Shown here one piece after another: positions 15,801 through 16,209 of a stretch of DNA of 16,209 bases; the stretch's first letter is position 1, and every line of letters begins with the position of its first letter. The notes below the pieces were generated by a model. The model was not told the origin of the DNA, searched no databases, and saw nothing but the letters and a program-made list of their open reading frames with translations. Origin of the DNA: Baffinella frigidus. Taxonomy: Eukaryota; Cryptophyceae; Cryptomonadales; Baffinellaceae. Position numbers and translations under genes: made by a program. The stretch is from the NCBI GenBank assembly GCA_026770585.1, contig MU646908.1, positions 243,180 to 259,388 on the forward strand, given 5' to 3'.

Positions 15801-16201
15801 GATTCGGGGTGTGGGGTGTACAGTGTAGGAACTGGGGGTTGGGGCTTAGGGGTCGAGGAATTTGCGTTTCGTGTTTTGGGGGTTGGCTCACCATGTTCTT
15901 TTAGGCCATGCGGGTTAGGGCTTATGGATCGAGGGCGTCGAGGGTTTTGTGTGTTCGGGTTTTTATCCGAGGAAACCTGAAATAAAATAAAATTAGGATT
16001 CCCCGGATAAGGTTGGGCGCACCATGTTGTAGTAGGCCATGCGGGTTTGGGCTTAAGGATCGAGAGCGCAGGGTTTTGTATGTTGAGGAAAAAAACGCGG
16101 GGTTTGGTATTTTGGCGCACCATGTTGTAGTAGGCCAGGGCCTCGTTGCGTGTCTTGTTGGCGCGGCGGCACGCGAACGCCAGCATCTCTTGGTCTTTCA
16201 C
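9767..16201 (-). CDS. TPR-repeat protein gene, 3' portion (nine exons, 5' end outside window)
   Basis: Nine minus-strand exons join in frame: 16201-16121, 15481-15416, 14833-14735, 14232-14113, 12915-12831, 12042-11951, 11631-11569, 11140-11087 and 9889-9767 (stop TAA 9769-9767). The product is about 260 residues and starts upstream of the window. Degenerate 34-residue TPR units are visible: ALAYYNMG...YDKANRCYEQYL, LALNSVGINHYKLRQYEAAV, AHCNLGLAYSQMGDLEKS, ACGNLGIVAGKMGDARTAKA, LGLLSNEAGEYLESTNFYEQ and a last unit MIGMARGNAQYEEYV, then an acidic tail (EDSGDEDQDEA). By family knowledge TPRs form paired helices that act as protein-protein scaffolds; the style recalls GPSM2/TTC28-like arrays, but no partner can be named. 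Support is strong because TPR spacing continues across every junction and phases match, including the one phase-1 junction (ATG G / GG GAC). Introns are 319-1197 bp. Exon boundaries are my inference; a missed small exon is possible. Confidence 0.82.
9898..9992. repeat. (CAGTCAAGR)n minisatellite, block 1
   Basis: About ten imperfect copies of a 9-10 bp unit (CAGTCAAGA, CAGTCAAGG, CAGTCACGA). In one minus frame it reads as LDC repeats. It lies between the terminal exon and its first duplicate, and its unit resembles the GTCAAGCTGGTC inside that exon. Confidence 0.85.
9993..10061 (-). pseudogene. Duplicate of terminal TPR exon, tail lost
   Basis: Encodes VMIGMARGDAQYEEYVAAIV then DQLD, with an intact acceptor (TTCAACAG). 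It passes without a stop into the CAGTCAAGR minisatellite, which reads as LDC repeats in this frame. It lacks the acidic tail and stop. It could be an alternative cassette exon or a decayed copy. Confidence 0.7.
10082..10143. repeat. (CAGTCAAGR)n minisatellite, block 2
   Basis: A second block of the same 9 bp unit, about seven copies, between the second and third copies of the terminal exon. Confidence 0.85.
10147..10201 (-). pseudogene. Third, frameshifted copy of terminal TPR exon
   Basis: Encodes MARGNAQYEEHVVSI. The start has lost one base relative to the other copies (GTCTGATC against GTGATGATC), so reading from the acceptor GGCAG hits TGA at once. A family A element begins six bases beyond it at 10208. 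Confidence 0.65.
10208..10329. mobile_element. Family A element, copy A15, inside the last TPR intron
   Basis: Full copy: TACAGGGGTACCTCGCTCA to GAGCGATGTACCCCTGTA, core CCTACAGTAGGCCTAGGCCT. It lies inside intron 8 of the TPR gene, six bases from a decayed exon copy. Confidence 0.87.
10392..10581. mobile_element. Inverted-repeat element with CTACTGAAAAGCC ends
   Basis: CTACTG, AAAGCC and AGGGGAAGTCTCAAA on the left pair imperfectly with TTTGAGAAGTCCCCT, GGCTTTGCAGTAG on the right (~32 bp arms). It encloses a perfect hairpin at 10421-10452. Confidence 0.65.
10421..10452. other. Perfect 14 bp stem, 4-base loop
   Basis: AAAGTAGCGGACAC and GTGTCCGCTACTTT are exact inverses around CAGA, inside a larger inverted-repeat element in the last TPR intron. 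Confidence 0.6.
10604..10746. mobile_element. Family D element, copy D3, in the last TPR intron
   Basis: Starts CTAGCTCTGCCTCGCTCGGG and ends ACTGAGGCACAGACAGCTAG. Flanks GCCTC (10599-10603) and GACTC (10747-10751) are a 5 bp duplication with one mismatch. The interior matches D2. Confidence 0.78.
10807..10845 (-). pseudogene. Shortened in-frame copy of exon 8
   Basis: Reads ARSLDMHDVKIAK, bounded by GGGAG on the 5' side and AAG|GTCCGG on the 3' side. It is five codons shorter than the 18-codon exon but keeps frame and both splice dinucleotides, so it is a possible alternative exon as well as a relic. Confidence 0.55.
10975..11002 (-). pseudogene. Truncated 3' copy of exon 8
   Basis: Matches the last nine codons of exon 8 (DVKTAQMA then R for K) and the following intron bases. 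It is displaced 112 bp from the full exon and has no 5' half. Confidence 0.65.
11087..11140 (-). CDS. TPR gene exon 8 (18 codons)
   Basis: Reads ARSLAMDMHDVKTAQMAK and continues FYEQ from exon 7. The acceptor CCTGAACAG lies directly in telomere-like repeats. The apparent donor is AAG|GTCTGA. Related copies lie at 10975-11002 (3' part only) and 10807-10845 (13 codons, in frame, with its own AG and GT). Confidence 0.75.
11146..11245. repeat. (TTTGGGG)n telomere-like tract in intron 7
   Basis: About nine GGTTTGG heptamers flanked by TTTAGGG. On the gene's sense strand this is CCCCAAA, ending at the exon 8 acceptor. Confidence 0.9.
11478..11562. repeat. GGGTTTC/GGTTGAGG telomere-like repeats in intron 7
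   Basis: Degenerate GGGTTTCG and GGGTTGAG units adjoining the exon 7 donor side. Confidence 0.75.
11569..11631 (-). CDS. TPR gene exon 7 (21 codons)
   Basis: Reads HLGLLSNEAGEYLESTNFYE then Q, a TPR helix A/B pair continuing EAYQ from exon 6. The acceptor is GGAGCAG. An alternative AG three bases earlier would add one Gln. A long sense-strand CT microsatellite (11655-11730) lies just upstream and would serve as polypyrimidine tract. The apparent donor is GC (CAG|GCACAC), so this is a GC-AG intron, a decayed site, or a misplaced boundary. No other copies of the exon were seen. Confidence 0.72.
11655..11730. repeat. GA microsatellite (CT on the gene's sense strand)
   Basis: (GA)n with GC and AA interruptions. 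It lies just upstream of the exon 7 acceptor on the minus strand, so it reads as a polypyrimidine tract there. Confidence 0.9.
11898..11945. repeat. CCCTAAACCCCAAA tract in intron 6, reversed orientation
   Basis: C-rich on the plus strand, hence G-rich on the gene's sense strand, directly following the exon 6 donor. It is opposite in orientation to most other intronic tracts. Confidence 0.8.
11951..12042 (-). CDS. TPR gene exon 6 (two bases plus 30 codons)
   Basis: After completing Gly from the phase-1 junction it reads DARTAKACMERHLKLAVALK then DGKSQLEAYQ, helix B of a TPR plus the start of the next helix A. The acceptor is GGAGCAG; the donor CAG|GTAGGT is the most canonical in the gene. 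Truncated copies are at 12188-12237 and about 12527-12567. Confidence 0.8.
12127..12169. mobile_element. Short foldback with TTGGTCACGTGT arms
   Basis: TTGGTCACGTGT (12127-12138) and ACACGTGACCAA (12158-12169), with inner GGCCCCAC/GGGG pairing; related to 7229-7272. Confidence 0.65.
12188..12237 (-). pseudogene. Truncated copy of exon 6 (5' part)
   Basis: Reads GDARTAKACMERHLKLA after an acceptor AAGCAG, then diverges before VALKDGKSQLEAYQ. An inverted-repeat element is inserted beside it at 12243-12384, bounded by direct repeats of the exon-boundary sequence. Confidence 0.7.
12243..12384. mobile_element. Inverted-repeat element inserted at an exon-copy boundary
   Basis: CCAGCCCTCAGAGTGGGA (12248-12265) has a perfect inverse near 12363-12380. 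The element is bounded by the 13 bp direct repeat GGCGTCGCCTGCT (12230-12242 and 12385-12397), which is the acceptor/exon start of the exon 6 copy. Confidence 0.72.
12495..12530. repeat. GGTTTAGGGTTCAGGG tract in intron 5
   Basis: Short telomere-like block running directly into a decayed exon 6 copy. Confidence 0.75.
12527..12567 (-). pseudogene. Decayed copy of exon 6
   Basis: Encodes GDARTAKACMERHL without an AG acceptor and passes directly into CCCTGAA repeats. Confidence 0.62.
12745..12825. repeat. TTTGGGG/TTTAGGG tract at exon 5 donor
   Basis: Degenerate heptamers (GGGGTTTGGGG, CTTAGGGTC, TTTAGGG) begin within about 10 bp of the exon 5 donor. Confidence 0.8.
12831..12915 (-). CDS. TPR gene exon 5 (28 codons plus one base)
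   Basis: Reads ALRYAIVMSSLVGES then LACGNLGIVAGKM plus G. It continues the TPR helix from exon 4 (NHRQ|ALRYAI). The acceptor is GCAACAG; the donor ATGG|GTGCGC is phase 1 and matches the two-base start of exon 6. Of three copies of this exon (also 13135-13194 and 13439-13497), only this one is full length, so it is the probable functional exon. Confidence 0.8.
12931..12980. repeat. (TGTGTTT)n tract
   Basis: GTGTTTTGTGTTCTGTGTTT-type heptamers immediately upstream (on the sense strand) of the exon 5 acceptor. Confidence 0.8.
13020..13134. repeat. Degenerate GGGTTGAGGG/TTTGGGG repeats in intron 4
   Basis: Telomere-like units separate two exon 5 copies. Confidence 0.7.
13135..13194 (-). pseudogene. 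Truncated copy of exon 5 (first)
   Basis: Reads ALRYAIVMSSLVGESLACG after an acceptor TACAG, then breaks into unrelated CCCCACC/ACCCTCAACC sequence before the NLGIVAGKM part. It lies 279 bp from the full exon. Confidence 0.72.
13206..13286. repeat. (GGGTTA)n hexamer tract in intron 4
   Basis: Unlike the neighbouring heptamers, this block is TTAGGG/GGTAGGG, with five tandem GGGTTA hexamers near its end. Confidence 0.85.
13439..13497 (-). pseudogene. Truncated copy of exon 5 (second)
   Basis: Reads ALRYAIVMSSLDGDSLACG after acceptor CTGCAG, with two substitutions, truncated at nearly the same point as the 13135-13194 copy. It is 303 bp from that copy. Confidence 0.7.
13678..14101 (-). repeat. 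Tandem array of exon 4 3'-end copies plus adjoining intron
   Basis: Units begin at about 13678, 13805, 13952 and 14075 (spacing 127, 147 and 123 bp). Each carries CATGTCAACTT then an ACAATAGTC motif, followed by part of exon 4. Exon remnants span 13708-13755, 13835-13906 (including ARCNLGLEYSQMGDFEKS) and 13979-14029; the last unit runs into the complete exon at 14113. The units have diverged, so the duplications are of different ages. Confidence 0.75.
14113..14232 (-). CDS. TPR gene exon 4 (40 codons)
   Basis: Reads VHSQHNAIADVPGKFVAHC then NLGLAYSQMGDLEKSSLNHRQ, a classic TPR. The acceptor is CGAACAG. The donor as it stands is CAG|GTCCTC. Three truncated copies of its 3' part follow at 14029-13979, about 13906-13835 and 13755-13708. 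The copy at 13979 has a consensus-like donor (CAG|GTGAGG), unlike the full exon. Confidence 0.83.
14237..14300. repeat. GTGTTAGGTGTTGTG tract in intron 3
   Basis: Degenerate G/T-rich repeats adjoin the exon 4 acceptor. Confidence 0.6.
14435..14498 (-). pseudogene. Truncated copy of exon 3
   Basis: Encodes LALNSVGINHNKLRQYEAAVE, 300 bp downstream in the gene from the full exon, with Asn for Tyr in the helix and no clear acceptor. A further 8-base remnant of the exon end (CTGTCGAG on the sense strand) sits at 14603-14610 before another GTCTTG. Confidence 0.7.
14505..14720. repeat. GGTGCCGGGTGTCGGGTG minisatellite in intron 3
   Basis: Diverged GGGTGTCGGGTG/CAGGGTGCAGGG units fill the space between the exon 3 copies. 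Confidence 0.8.
14735..14833 (-). CDS. TPR gene exon 3 (33 codons)
   Basis: Reads AARAAGDSKGEQ then LALNSVGINHYKLRQYEAAVE, a nearly complete TPR with Gly, Tyr and Ala at the expected positions. The acceptor is GTTTGCAG, preceded by CCCTAA/CCCGAAA-type repeats. The apparent donor is GAG|GTCTCG, a weak non-consensus GT site. A truncated copy lies 300 bp downstream in the gene at 14435-14498. Confidence 0.82.
14847..14960. repeat. TTTAGGG/GGTTTCGGG repeats at exon 3 acceptor
   Basis: On the sense strand CCCTAAAC/CCCGAAAC units end 14 bp from the acceptor. Confidence 0.75.
15018..15163. mobile_element. Inverted-repeat element in intron 2
   Basis: TTCATCTCGGAAGAAAACTG followed by AATCGGTTCC pairs with GGAACTGATTCAG followed by TTGTCTTAAGAGATGAG (~30 bp arms). 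The AT-rich interior holds AATTAGGCCTCCTAATT, a palindrome. Confidence 0.75.
15218..15402. repeat. TTTAGGG-rich tract in intron 2
   Basis: GGGTTTAGGG units, several in perfect tandem near 15355-15390, end 14 bp from the exon 2 donor. Confidence 0.9.
15416..15481 (-). CDS. TPR gene exon 2 (22 codons)
   Basis: Reads GVLHDNDKEYDKANRCYEQY then LQ. It supplies the Gly and helix B of the TPR begun in the previous exon. The acceptor is CCTGAAACCAG, directly inside CCCTGAA telomere-like repeats. The donor CAG|GTACAC also runs straight into such repeats. No extra copies of this exon were found. Confidence 0.8.
15484..15800. repeat. CAGGGTTCAGTGGGGTT repeats in intron 1
   Basis: GGGTTCA units expanded into several orders: three AGGGTTCAGTAGGCGCC-type units (15505-15545) and a ~80 bp unit (GTGGGGTTCATGGTTCAGGAT at about 15648 and 15729). 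They abut the exon 2 acceptor. Confidence 0.85.
15886..16065 (-). repeat. Tandem copies of exon 1 3' end within intron 1
   Basis: Two units, about 15886-15960 and 16014-16080, share a block from CACCATGTT through AGGCCATGCGGG to GGATCGAG. The core is the exon 1 end (sense-strand AYYNM codons followed by GTGCGC or GTGAGC donors). Spacings from the true exon are 98 and 131 bp. Confidence 0.65.
16121..16201 (-). CDS. TPR gene exon 1 of window (27 codons)
   Basis: The exon follows an acceptor CCTGCAG at the right window edge and reads VKDQEMLAFACRRANKTR then NEALAYYNM, phase 0 at both ends. The donor is ATG|GTGCGC. The end NEALAYYNM is helix A of a TPR whose conserved Gly starts the next exon (NM|GVLHDND). 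Truncated copies of this exon's 3' end lie in the following intron at 16023-16040 and about 15892-15910. Confidence 0.8.
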
Positions 16202-16209
16202 CTGCAGGG

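Noticed and set aside
15544-15904. Gly/Ser/Val/Gln-rich plus-strand frames
   Set aside because: Translation of GGGTTCAGTG repeats inside intron 1, antisense to the gene.
1-16209. tRNA, rRNA or transposase genes
   Set aside because: No cloverleaf with plausible A and B boxes, no rRNA-like stretch and no transposase or reverse transcriptase motif was seen on either strand.

Overview
This is eukaryotic nuclear DNA from an intron-rich, fairly GC-rich genome. Degenerate telomere-like heptamers (CCCTAAA/TTTAGGG, with TTTGGGG, CCATAAA and CCCTGAA variants) are scattered through the interior. That repeat type is typical of plants and many algae or other protists. My best guess is a unicellular alga, possibly a cryptophyte, but the rank is not provable from the sequence. 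There are no bacterial-style operons, ribosome binding sites, rRNA, tRNA or CRISPR arrays.

The left part (about 1-9760) is mostly non-genic. It is packed with short inverted-repeat elements: (A) a dominant family with ends TACAGGGGTACCTCGCTCA, about 15 full or partial copies across the window; (B) a smaller family with ends TATCCCTTAAG that shares A's palindromic core; (C) one 237 bp element with A-like ends; (D) three copies with ends CTAGCT and a 5 bp target duplication; and (E) one ~574 bp element with ~90 bp terminal inverted repeats and an 8-9 bp target duplication, resembling a non-autonomous Mutator-like element. Other single hairpins, CT microsatellites and a 330 bp interstitial telomere-like tract fill the rest. 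The only coding candidate here is a weak minus-strand frame at 5700-6152.

The right part (9767-16201) holds one convincing gene on the minus strand: the 3' portion of a tetratricopeptide-repeat (TPR) protein. Nine exons can be joined in frame, with matching intron phases, to about 260 residues ending in an acidic tail and a TAA stop. The gene runs off the right edge, so its start is missing.

The striking feature is the introns. They are made largely of telomere-like repeats, mostly with the C-rich strand as the sense strand and often abutting the splice sites. They also contain truncated, decaying tandem copies of the neighbouring exon ends. Seven of the nine exons have two or three such copies, each exon next to its own. 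In the last intron the duplicated terminal exon is interleaved with a (CAGTCAAGR)n minisatellite. The locus looks like one where repeated local tandem duplication of exon-intron junctions has inflated the introns.
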